In this document: piece by piece, positions 1 to 6,464 of the stretch
Layout of the letters: every line of letters begins with the position of its first letter
Position numbering within the stretch: the first letter of the stretch is position 1
DNA from: an uncultured Jeotgalicoccus sp.
GTDB taxonomy: Bacteria > Bacillota > Bacilli > Staphylococcales > Salinicoccaceae
Assembly: GCA_947631305.1 (NCBI GenBank)
Contig: CANRKV010000013.1
Location: forward strand, 1-18,141
Length of the DNA stretch: 18,141 bases
Direction: 5' to 3'
Position numbers and translations under genes: made by a program
Notes under the pieces: generated by a model
What the model saw: only the letters and a program-made list of their open reading frames with translations
What the model was told of the DNA's origin: nothing
The model's database searches: none

Positions 1-152
1 GCTAATGCAATACGGTCTTTAACCGAGCTGCCCGGGTTCATAAATTCTAATTTTACATAAACGTCCGCGCTGTTCTCATCAGTTAACTGGTTTAATTTTA
101 CTAATGGCGTGTTGCCGATTGCTTCTGAAATGTTGTTGAATACGTTGCTCAC
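1..152 (-). CDS. cysK: Cysteine synthase A (O-acetylserine sulfhydrylase), N-terminal part
   Basis: The first 50 codons of a gene that runs off the left edge. The enzyme is PLP-dependent and makes L-cysteine from O-acetylserine and sulfide in the cytoplasm. The fragment shows the family N-terminus with GNTPLVKL near residues 13-20 and NPGSSVKDR near residues 39-47; the lysine of SVKDR is the Schiff-base lysine that holds PLP. The start is a GTG (150-152), supported by TAGGAGTG about 8 bases upstream and by alignment of the first residues (MSNVFNNIS) with the family. It lies 70 bp downstream of hslO, as in staphylococci, and has its own promoter-like sequence in the gap. The paralogue cysM or a cystathionine beta-synthase is possible from so short a piece, but position and sequence favour cysK. 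Confidence 0.93.
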   Translation of the reverse strand, partial: MSNVFNNISEAIGNTPLVKLNQLTDENSADVYVKLEFMNPGSSVKDRIAL

Positions 153-189
153 AATTAAACACTCCTATTCCTAGTTAATAACTATGAAT

Positions 190-218
190 AATATACCATT
201 AAAATGCTGGTTTTTCAA
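190..218 (-). promoter_or_regulatory. Candidate sigma-A promoter of cysK
   Basis: On the minus strand TTGAAA (213-218) is followed after 17 bp by TATATT (190-195). A TG one base before the -10 box gives an extended -10. The predicted start is about 30-35 bp ahead of the cysK GTG codon, leaving a short leader with no room for a T-box or riboswitch. The -35 box lies just past the hslO stop codon. Assigned by pattern only. Confidence 0.6.
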
Positions 219-222
219 ATAT

Positions 223-1095
223 TTAGTGTGTAATTAGTTCCTGTAATTCTTCTTTCGTAATCCACTCTTTATTGCGGCAGAAATGGCAATCTGCTTCCGC
301 TCCGCCGTCTTCCTGAATCATAGATATAATGTCTTGTGGATCCAATGCACTGATTGCATTAATGAAACGTTCTTTTGAACAGTTACATTCAAAGCTGACC
401 GGCATGTTATCAAGTGATCTCCAGTTTTCTGCGCCGATTGCTTCGTCGATAACCTGTTCAGGCGATAAACCTTTCGCAAGCAGTTTAGATACCGGTGTCA
501 TTGTTTTCGCACGCTCATTCAGCCATTCAATTGTTTCATCGCTTGCTGACGGCAGTACCTGGATAACAAATCCGCCCGCAGCCTGTATTGTATTATCAGG
601 ATTTACTAAAACACCAAGCGCTACGATTGAAGGCACCTGCTCACTTGCATAGAAGTAGTAAGAGAAGTCTTCTCCAAGCTCCCCGGAAATAAGTTCTACA
701 GAACCGACAAAGTTATCTTTTAAGCCGATATCTTTCGCTACACGAAGAGAACCCTCTGTACCGACAGCACGTCTCACATCAAGTTTGCCCTGATCATTTA
801 AGTCAAAGTGTACTTCCGGATTGCCGAGGTATCCTCTGACATTACCGTGTGCATCACTGTCGACAACGATGGCACCGACCGGTCCGCCGCCTTCGATTGT
901 GATTGTCGCTTTGTCATCACCTTTAAGCATTGCGCCCATTATCACACCCGCGCTCATCGAGCGTCCAAGTGCAGCAGATGCTGTCGGTAATGAACCGTGA
1001 CGGCGTACGGCTTCATTTATAGTTTCTGTTGTATCAACAGCAAATATTCTTACTTCGTCGTTCAGCCCTAAACCTCTAATTAAATAATCACTCAT
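223..1095 (-). CDS. hslO: Redox-regulated chaperone Hsp33
   Basis: A 290-residue cytoplasmic holdase chaperone that is switched on by oxidation and unfolding and protects proteins during oxidative and heat stress. The redox switch is intact: CNC at residues 237-239 and CHFC at 270-273 supply the four cysteines that bind zinc in the reduced state. The N-terminal body (GLGLNDEVRIFAVDTTETINEA, then GRSMSAGVIMGAMLKG) is typical. A longer frame opens at 1128, but ATG at 1095 (MSDYLIRG) is chosen because GGAGG sits 7-8 bases before it and the family starts there; length then matches Hsp33 (about 290). It follows ftsH without coaX, the staphylococcal arrangement, and has its own promoter in the gap after the ftsH terminator. 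Confidence 0.97.
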   Translation of the reverse strand: MSDYLIRGLGLNDEVRIFAVDTTETINEAVRRHGSLPTASAALGRSMSAGVIMGAMLKGDDKATITIEGGGPVGAIVVDSDAHGNVRGYLGNPEVHFDLNDQGKLDVRRAVGTEGSLRVAKDIGLKDNFVGSVELISGELGEDFSYYFYASEQVPSIVALGVLVNPDNTIQAAGGFVIQVLPSASDETIEWLNERAKTMTPVSKLLAKGLSPEQVIDEAIGAENWRSLDNMPVSFECNCSKERFINAISALDPQDIISMIQEDGGAEADCHFCRNKEWITKEELQELITH

Positions 1096-1159
1096 TTTAT
1101 ATTCCTCCATACGGAAATTCTTTTTCATTTTCTATAATAAACTATGTTCACTATCATGC

Positions 1160-1188
1160 ATAATAAATCAAACGTCAAAGATAGTCAA
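1160..1188 (-). promoter_or_regulatory. Candidate sigma-A promoter of hslO
   Basis: On the minus strand TTGACT (1183-1188) is spaced exactly 17 bp from TATTAT (1160-1165). It sits between the ftsH terminator and the hslO ribosome site (GGAGG just upstream of 1095), leaving a leader of about 55-60 bases. It fits hslO being transcribed on its own after ftsH transcription ends. Confidence 0.65.
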
Positions 1189-1189
1189 T
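1173..1189 (+). promoter_or_regulatory. CtsR-like heptad repeat over the hslO promoter
   Basis: The plus strand reads CGTCAAA-GAT-AGTCAAT. The established CtsR operator is a direct repeat of (A/G)GTCAAA separated by NAN. Here 12 of 14 heptad positions match and the spacer has the required central A. The site covers the -35 box and part of the spacer of the hslO promoter, where a repressor would block transcription. Part of the match is forced by the -35 box itself (TTGACT read in reverse is AGTCAA), so only the second heptad and the spacing are independent evidence. Confidence 0.4.
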
Positions 1190-1207
1190 TTCATTGCCTG
1201 ACTCCAT

Positions 1208-1232
1208 AAAAAAGCTGCCCCGAAAGGCAGCT
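1208..1232 (-). terminator. Rho-independent terminator after ftsH
   Basis: On the minus strand a perfect 7-bp stem (AGCTGCC at 1226-1232 with GGCAGCT at 1213-1219) and a 6-base loop are followed by six T residues (1208-1213). It begins 8 bp beyond the ftsH stop codon and separates tilS-hpt-ftsH from hslO. Confidence 0.9.
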
Positions 1233-1239
1233 CAGTGTT

Positions 1240-3336
1240 CTATCTGTTGTTCTGATCATCATTATTTCTATCCACTGGACGGTTGTCTTCAGTGTCAGAT
1301 TCCGGTTTTGGCGGTTCCACCATTTCCGGACGTTCTTCAGGCTGTTCTTCCTGACTGTTTTGTTCATCAGCATCTTCACTGTCCATCTTGTCTTTAACTT
1401 CATCATAAGATGCGCCGATTTTAGCGTCATCCTGTGAATCGTTTTCGACAGCGGTTTCTTCTTCCACAGGTTGATTATCGAAAGTACGTTCCGGTAATTT
1501 ACCGTGGTAGAATAATCCTTCAATTTGCGCTCTGTCGAGCGTTTCAATCTCAAGCAGTGTTTCAGCTACTAATTTCAGCTGCTCCTGATGTTCAGTCAGA
1601 ATCTGACGGCAGCGCTCGTATTGTGTCTTCACAATATTTTGCATTTCCTGGTCAATTTCGTAAGCGATGCTGTCTGAGTAGTTCGAGTCATTCGACATCT
1701 CTTTACCAAGGAATACCTGGCCGTTTGATTCACCGAATTGAATCGGTCCGAGTCTGTCACTCATACCGTATTCAGTTACCATGCTGCGTGCGATACCTGT
1801 CGTTCTCTGGAAGTCGTTATGTGCACCTGTAGAAACTTCACCAAATGTAATTTCTTCAGAAACACGCCCTCCGAGAAGACCGACAATTTTATCTTCAAGC
1901 TCAGGCTTAGTCATGAAGTAACGATCTTCTTTAGGAAGCATTACTGCATAACCGCCGGCCTGGCCGCGCGGCACTATTGTAACTTTATGCACTGTCTCTG
2001 CATCATCCAGCACCATACCGATAATAGTATGACCTGCTTCGTGATACGCGACAATATTTCTTTCTTTCTTACTCATGACGCGGCTCTTCTTAGCCGGTCC
2101 TGCGATAACACGGTCAGATGCTTCATCAACATCACGCATATCAATTTTCTTCTTGCCTTCACGGGCAGCAACAAGTGCCGCTTCGTTTAACAGGTTCTCA
2201 AGGTCTGCGCCTGAGAATCCAGGTGTGCGCTGGGCAACTGCTGCAAGATCGACTGTATCATCAAGCGGCTTGTTGCGTGCGTGTACTTTAAGTACCGCTT
2301 CACGGCCTGTAACATCCGGACGGCCAACTTGAATCTGTCTGTCAAAACGTCCCGGACGTAAGAGCGCAGGGTCAAGAATGTCAGGACGGTTAGTCGCTGC
2401 AATCATAATAACGCCTTCGTTTGCTGCGAATCCATCCATTTCAACAAGCAGCTGGTTAAGTGTCTGCTCACGCTCATCATGACCGCCGCCTACACCTGCA
2501 CCACGCTGACGCCCTACAGCGTCAATCTCATCGATAAAGATAATACATGGAGCATTTTTCTTCGCATTTTCAAACAGATCACGTACACGTGACGCACCGA
2601 CACCGACGAACATTTCGACGAAGTCCGAACCACTGATTGAGAAGAACGGTACACCCGCTTCACCTGCAACCGCACGTGCGATAAGAGTTTTACCTGTACC
2701 CGGAGGACCGACTAACAGCACCCCTTTAGGAATACGGGCACCAATTCTGTCGAATCTGCGCGGATCTTTTAAGAAGTCCACAACTTCTACAAGTTCTGCT
2801 TTTTCTTCATCGGCACCGGCGACATCATCAAATCGTACATCTGATTTGTCTTTTTCATGAAGCTTCGCTTTACTCTTGCCGAAGTTCATCATTTTACCGC
2901 CGCCTCCGCCGCCGCCTTGAGCACGGCTCATAAGGAAGATAAAGAGGAAGAATATAAGTAGTAATGGAACGAAAGTCACGAGCATACTTGCCCATGCACT
3001 AGGTTCTTCTTCTGGTGCGACTGTTAATGACAGACCTTCCTGACTGCGGGCTGTATCCGTAATCTGGTCTAAGTCGGACGCACTATTGTATGGAACTACA
3101 GAAGTAAATGACTCCTGTTCGTCCTGGTCAGCTAAGCGACCTGTAATTAAATAAACGTTATTCTCTGGCTGAATCGTTAATTCAGCAACTTCTCCGGCTT
3201 CAAGCGCGTTCAAGAATTCGTTATACTGCAATTCTTCTTCTGTAGCGCCAGTACCATTAAAGCGTTGGAAAATACCAAACATAACAACTGTTAGAATGGC
3301 TATAAGTAATATGTTACGGCCAGTATTTTTCGGCAT
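1240..3336 (-). CDS. ftsH: ATP-dependent zinc metalloprotease FtsH
   Basis: A 698-residue membrane-anchored AAA+ protease that degrades misassembled membrane proteins and short-lived regulators. Domains in order: membrane segment about 8-24, extracytoplasmic domain about 30-115, second membrane segment about 117-136, a seven-glycine linker (141-147), then the AAA module with Walker A GPPGTGKT (210-217), Walker B IIFIDEID (265-272) and the second region of homology ATNRPDILDPALLRPGR (314-330). The protease domain has the zinc motif HEAGH (432-436) and the third ligand in GAHNDF (Asp508). Residues 620-698 form a hydrophilic, acidic, proline-containing tail that looks disordered. The start has GGAGG 7 bases upstream. 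It follows hpt by 72 bp and ends in a terminator. In Bacillus subtilis TilS and HprT together are reported to activate ftsH, which fits this order. Confidence 0.98.
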   Translation of the reverse strand: MPKNTGRNILLIAILTVVMFGIFQRFNGTGATEEELQYNEFLNALEAGEVAELTIQPENNVYLITGRLADQDEQESFTSVVPYNSASDLDQITDTARSQEGLSLTVAPEEEPSAWASMLVTFVPLLLIFFLFIFLMSRAQGGGGGGGKMMNFGKSKAKLHEKDKSDVRFDDVAGADEEKAELVEVVDFLKDPRRFDRIGARIPKGVLLVGPPGTGKTLIARAVAGEAGVPFFSISGSDFVEMFVGVGASRVRDLFENAKKNAPCIIFIDEIDAVGRQRGAGVGGGHDEREQTLNQLLVEMDGFAANEGVIMIAATNRPDILDPALLRPGRFDRQIQVGRPDVTGREAVLKVHARNKPLDDTVDLAAVAQRTPGFSGADLENLLNEAALVAAREGKKKIDMRDVDEASDRVIAGPAKKSRVMSKKERNIVAYHEAGHTIIGMVLDDAETVHKVTIVPRGQAGGYAVMLPKEDRYFMTKPELEDKIVGLLGGRVSEEITFGEVSTGAHNDFQRTTGIARSMVTEYGMSDRLGPIQFGESNGQVFLGKEMSNDSNYSDSIAYEIDQEMQNIVKTQYERCRQILTEHQEQLKLVAETLLEIETLDRAQIEGLFYHGKLPERTFDNQPVEEETAVENDSQDDAKIGASYDEVKDKMDSEDADEQNSQEEQPEERPEMVEPPKPESDTEDNRPVDRNNDDQNNR

Positions 3337-3408
3337 CCGTAATCCTCCATTTCTAATGCATTACAAAAAATAGTAACAAAAATTTCCTGTAACTTCCACT
3401 CATATGAT

Positions 3409-3951
3409 TTAACTGTAAAATTCAGGTTTTAATAATCCGATATACGGCAGATTGCGGTATTGCTGGTCGAAATCAAGTCCGTAGCCGACGACGAAGCCGT
3501 CAGGAATTTTAGTTCCGATGTATTTCACTTCAACATCAAGTTTTCTATTCGGTACCGGTTTGTCGAGCAGCGTTACAATTTCAATCGATGCCGCTTTACG
3601 GTACGTTAAAAATTCAATGATAGAGTTTAAAGTTGTGCCTGTTTCTACGATGTCTTCAACGATAATTATATGTCTGCCTTCTACCGACGTAGATAAATCT
3701 TTCAGGATTTTAACTTCCCCCGTCGATTTAGTACCAACGTAGCTTGAAACATCCATAAAATCAATTTCCATGTGTGTATCGATATGTTTAATTAAATCTG
3801 CCATGAACATAATAGAACCTTTCAAGAGTCCTACAAGCACAGGCTTTTTACCTTCGTAGTCGTTAGTAATACGTTCTCCGAGGTTTTTGTTGATTGCTTC
3901 TATATCTTCAACCGATAAAACAATCTCGCTTATATCATTTTGAATTGTCAT
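3409..3951 (-). CDS. hpt: Hypoxanthine-guanine phosphoribosyltransferase
   Basis: A 180-residue purine salvage enzyme that joins hypoxanthine or guanine to PRPP, giving IMP or GMP. The PRPP-binding signature IIIVEDIVETGTTL lies near residues 95-108. LKGSIMFMADL (about 43-53), DFMDVSSY and the C-terminal PDGFVVGYGLDFDQQYRNLPYIG are typical of bacterial HPRT; length is standard (about 180). Two adjacent ATG codons open the frame (3954 and 3951). AAGGAG ends 4 bases before the first and 7 before the second, so the second is preferred; the difference is one residue. The gene overlaps the 3' end of tilS by 17-20 bases, implying translational coupling. The purine repressor gene purR and the PRPP synthetase gene prs lie in the same block. 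Confidence 0.96.
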   Translation of the reverse strand: MTIQNDISEIVLSVEDIEAINKNLGERITNDYEGKKPVLVGLLKGSIMFMADLIKHIDTHMEIDFMDVSSYVGTKSTGEVKILKDLSTSVEGRHIIIVEDIVETGTTLNSIIEFLTYRKAASIEIVTLLDKPVPNRKLDVEVKYIGTKIPDGFVVGYGLDFDQQYRNLPYIGLLKPEFYS

Positions 3952-5191
3952 CATTAAACTCCTTCGTAATTCTTAATAGTCTGTTTTCAGATGGTTCAAT
4001 TATATTATAAATTGTTCCAACTGCAATAATAATACCGTGTGAATTTACCGCAACCGGCATTTTCAGCCGTTCACCCGCCGGAACTTTTTTATCGATAAAC
4101 AGCCGGCTGATTTTTTTCGTGCCGACGTTCTCAATATAAACTTTGTCACCCGCCGCTTTCATACGCAGTGTCAGCGGCAGTTCCGACTCCGGCAAGTTTA
4201 CAGTAATATGATAGTCATTATAAATAAACTCGCCGTTATGCTCAATAGATAATCGGGATTTCACCGGCTCTTCTTTTACTGTTTTTATATAAAAACAGTC
4301 ATATTCAATGTGTACAGCGGCATGGCCTGCATCAAATACAGTCTGCGCGATTGTTCCCCGTAGTACAGCATCGAGCGAGTCCAGTGCCTGACGGCTGATC
4401 CGGGCGCCCTGTTTGTTCAGCAGTATGGTCAGAATATACCTTCTGATTATTCTGCTGTGCTTCAAATACTCGCTGCGCGACAGCCTGCCGTTATTTGCCG
4501 TAACAAATTCTTCAGCGTAATTATAAGCAAAATCACTGAGTTCATTCATATCTTCCCTGACATAATCAAGCTGTCCGATATCAAGTGCAGCTGATTGTTT
4601 TATCCCTGGAATAATATGATGTCTCACATAATTCCTCGTATAATCATCACCCGAGTTGCTCTCATCTTCAAAGTACGTCACATTATGCAATGCCTGGTAA
4701 GACTGAATGTCCGCTTTAGTCACTTTCAGAAACGGGCGGACAATCGTATAAGCGTCTTTGTTCCGCATTGCCGGAATTCCTAAATTCCCATACAGGTGAC
4801 GTCCGGTCAAGAGCTGCTGCAGTACAGTTTCATACTGATCATCCTGGTGATGTCCCATCAGTAAAAAGCTGATCTTTGAATTTTTCAGCACACTGCGGAA
4901 AAATTCGTAGCGTTTCACTCTGCCGGCGTCCTGAGAAAAGCCGTCCGTGAAATTCAGCACAGCCGTTTCACAGCGGACACCGTCTTCCCGGGTCATGTTT
5001 TTAATATATACTGCTTCTTCTTTTGATGCTTCTCTGACATTGTGATTGACGTGAATAACCGTCAATTCATTATATGTATGTTTGTATTCGCTAGTCAGGA
5101 GGTGATACATCACCATGGAGTCTATACCGCCCGACAGCGCCAATGCGATATCGTCATCCACGCCCCATGCAGTATCGATTTTCAGCTCCAT
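3935..5191 (-). CDS. tilS: tRNA(Ile)-lysidine synthase
   Basis: A 418-residue cytoplasmic N-type ATP pyrophosphatase that modifies C34 of the CAU-anticodon tRNA-Ile to lysidine, so that it reads AUA. The PP-loop motif LSGGIDSMV lies at residues 19-27. VIHVNHNVREAS (about 45-56) and the LLMGHHQDDQYET region (about 110-122) are family signatures, and a TilS C-terminal domain fills roughly 310-418 (MKAAGDKVYI, KKISRLFIDKKVPAGER). AGGAGG lies about 9 bases before the ATG. A hairpin terminator sits about 35 bp upstream, after yabR, so tilS must rely on read-through or on a promoter I could not find. Its 3' end overlaps hpt. Confidence 0.96.
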   Translation of the reverse strand: MELKIDTAWGVDDDIALALSGGIDSMVMYHLLTSEYKHTYNELTVIHVNHNVREASKEEAVYIKNMTREDGVRCETAVLNFTDGFSQDAGRVKRYEFFRSVLKNSKISFLLMGHHQDDQYETVLQQLLTGRHLYGNLGIPAMRNKDAYTIVRPFLKVTKADIQSYQALHNVTYFEDESNSGDDYTRNYVRHHIIPGIKQSAALDIGQLDYVREDMNELSDFAYNYAEEFVTANNGRLSRSEYLKHSRIIRRYILTILLNKQGARISRQALDSLDAVLRGTIAQTVFDAGHAAVHIEYDCFYIKTVKEEPVKSRLSIEHNGEFIYNDYHITVNLPESELPLTLRMKAAGDKVYIENVGTKKISRLFIDKKVPAGERLKMPVAVNSHGIIIAVGTIYNIIEPSENRLLRITKEFNDDNSK

Positions 5192-5223
5192 AGTTCACCG
5201 CCTCCTTATTCCAAGCAAATAAT

Positions 5224-5252
5224 AAAAAGGCTAGAGCGAATTGCTCCGGCCT
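5224..5252 (-). terminator. Terminator between yabR and tilS
   Basis: On the minus strand a 10-bp stem (5243-5252 with 5228-5237, one mismatch and one wobble pair) and a 5-base loop are followed by TTTTTATT. It starts 11 bp past the yabR stop codon. The next gene, tilS, begins only about 33 bp further on, so this may be a partial terminator that tunes tilS-hpt-ftsH relative to yabR. Confidence 0.75.
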
Positions 5253-5262
5253 CTTAATATGA

Positions 5263-5643
5263 TTATTTACGACCTCTTCCGCCGCGGCGCGATTCAGTTT
5301 GTCTTTTAATTGTAGACATTCTTTCTTCACTGTCTTTCAGGAAACCTGTTAATTTCTTTTCAAAGTCTTCCGGAGACGGTGTTTTCACACGTGGTTTCGG
5401 TTTTGGTTTATCCTGTGCTTTTTTAATCGATAAGCTTATCTTATTATCGTCACCTATCGTCAGCACTTTAACTTCGATTTCGTCACCGACTTTTAAATGT
5501 TCGTTGATGTCCTCTACGTACTTATCTGCTACTTCACTAATGTGAACTAATCCTGTTTTGCCGCCTGGCAATTGAACAAATGCACCAAATGGTTTGATCC
5601 CTGTTACTTTGCCGATAACTTTACTGCCCGCTTCAACTGACAT
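5263..5643 (-). CDS. yabR: Small S1-domain RNA-binding protein (YabR family)
   Basis: A 126-residue cytoplasmic protein of the YabR/general stress protein 13 group. Residues 4-75 form one S1 (OB-fold) domain: GSKVIGKVTGIKPFGAFVQL, GLVHISEVADKYVEDI, LKVGDEIEVKVL and KISLSIK are hallmark segments. A linker rich in K and P and a basic tail (RRGGRGRK) suggest extra RNA or ribosome contact. Related S1 proteins act in ribosome association and post-transcriptional control; a precise role cannot be read from sequence. The start is fixed by two in-frame TAA codons just upstream of the ATG, yet the only Shine-Dalgarno sequence (GGGAGG) is 13 bases away, unusually far. The gene sits directly after divIC, as in Bacillus, with hairpins on both sides. 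Confidence 0.92.
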   Translation of the reverse strand: MSVEAGSKVIGKVTGIKPFGAFVQLPGGKTGLVHISEVADKYVEDINEHLKVGDEIEVKVLTIGDDNKISLSIKKAQDKPKPKPRVKTPSPEDFEKKLTGFLKDSEERMSTIKRQTESRRGGRGRK

Positions 5644-5692
5644 GTTTTATTAATATCCTCCCAAAATCATTATACATTCCTATATTACCATT

Positions 5693-5732
5693 AAATAAAA
5701 GAATAATCATTACATAAGCAATGATTATTCTT
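5693..5732 (-). terminator. AT-rich terminator after divIC
   Basis: A perfect 13-bp inverted repeat (5699-5711 with 5720-5732, 8-base loop) is followed on the minus strand by TTTTATTT (5693-5700). The divIC stop codon (5725-5727) lies inside the upstream arm. The stem is AT-rich, so efficiency is uncertain, but geometry and T-tract fit a minus-strand terminator. Confidence 0.65.
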
Positions 5733-6114
5733 CCTCCTGCTTCTGTTCTTTTTTCTCTTGATCAGGAAGATTAAAAATCAATTCTCCTTCTTCCGATAAA
5801 AAGAATTCACTGCGCGCAATGCGCAGAATGTAATTATCATCGTTAAGCTGTCTGATCTGCTGCTCCAGATCGGAGTGCTGTTTATTTTTATCTTCAAGCA
5901 CTTCAGTCGTTGCCAGTACTTCGTTATGCAGTTCTTCATTTGCCTGTTTCTGATTGAATGCCACGAGCAGAAGTACAATGGCGATCCCGAGAAGGATACT
6001 TCCAAAGAACATCGTGCGGCGACGTGACACACGTGATTCACTCGCTAACTGCTTCTTTTCGCTATCGCGTTTTTTCGTATAGTTATTCAGGAGCCGGACT
6101 ACCTTGTTGCTCAC
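5725..6114 (-). CDS. divIC: Cell division protein DivIC (septum formation initiator family)
   Basis: A 129-residue bitopic membrane protein of the divisome that pairs with DivIB and FtsL at the septum. A positively charged cytoplasmic N-terminus (residues 1-34, rich in K and R) precedes one membrane helix (about 36-53) and an external coiled coil (about 55-92), then the short conserved segment NYILRIARSEFFLSEEGELIFNLP (about 93-117) and an acidic, glutamine-rich end. This layout and length are those of DivIC. The start is a GTG (6112-6114), the only one that gives a full N-terminus; the Shine-Dalgarno sequence is weak (GGATGTG about 6 bases upstream). The sporulation genes yabP and yabQ, which precede divIC in Bacillus, are absent, so rqcP is the direct neighbour. 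Confidence 0.93.
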   Translation of the reverse strand: MSNKVVRLLNNYTKKRDSEKKQLASESRVSRRRTMFFGSILLGIAIVLLLVAFNQKQANEELHNEVLATTEVLEDKNKQHSDLEQQIRQLNDDNYILRIARSEFFLSEEGELIFNLPDQEKKEQKQEEE

Positions 6115-6136
6115 ATTGTCACATCCAATCTTTTAG

Positions 6137-6166
6137 TCTTGTATTCATTACCTATTATATACAAGA
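6137..6166. repeat. Perfect 8-bp inverted repeat upstream of divIC
   Basis: TCTTGTAT (6137-6144) and ATACAAGA (6159-6166) are exact reverse complements 14 bp apart, in the 77-bp gap between rqcP and divIC. No T-tract follows on either strand, so it is not a terminator. A TATAAT hexamer (minus strand, 6154-6159) touches one arm, but the nearest -35-like TTGTCA is 22 bp away, too far for a normal promoter. It may be a protein-binding palindrome or an RNA stem ahead of the weak divIC start. Confidence 0.4.
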
Positions 6167-6191
6167 TACAGGAAAAATAGGTGACAATCTA

Positions 6192-6464
6192 TTAAAAATC
6201 TGATTCTTTTTCAATTTTCTCTTCATTTAGAACTTTGTACATGCGTTCCGCTTCTTCTTTTTTCGCTTTTTCATTTAATTCCAGTATTTCGTACGTCATA
6301 ATACTGCGGCCGAAACGGATTTTAAGCGTGTCGCCGGCAGCAAGTGCAGCACTTGCTTTAGCCGCGCGGCCGTTCACTTCAATACGGCCTTCGTCACTAA
6401 TTTCTTTAGCGAGCGTACGGCGTTTAATAATTCTTGACACTTTTAAAAATTTATCGAGTCTCAT
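6192..6464 (-). CDS. rqcP: S4-domain ribosome quality control factor RqcP (YabO)
   Basis: A 90-residue RNA-binding protein made almost wholly of one S4 domain (MRLDKFLKVSRIIKRRTLAKEI, GRIEVNGRAAKASAALAAGDTLKI), related to Hsp15. Its B. subtilis homologue YabO/RqcP binds stalled 50S subunits and works with RqcH to add C-terminal alanine tails to arrested peptides. The frame opens 14 codons earlier, but ATG at 6464 is chosen: AGAGGA lies 9 bases before it and homologues begin with MRLDKFLK. It overlaps the end of mazG by 14 bases, so translation is probably coupled. An acidic and basic tail (about residues 66-90) follows the S4 fold. Confidence 0.94.
   Translation of the reverse strand: MRLDKFLKVSRIIKRRTLAKEISDEGRIEVNGRAAKASAALAAGDTLKIRFGRSIMTYEILELNEKAKKEEAERMYKVLNEEKIEKESDF

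Noticed and set aside
153..190. CymR operator at cysK
   Set aside because: The leader has TAGGAAT, which resembles part of the CymR motif, but the rest of the long consensus does not fit.
1191..1553. 120-codon minus-strand frame at the end of ftsH
   Set aside because: Shifted frame over the low-complexity ftsH tail that runs through the terminator.
5192..5262. tRNA genes between yabR and tilS
   Set aside because: Bacillus has tRNA genes near this point, but the gap is only 71 bp and holds a terminator and a ribosome site.
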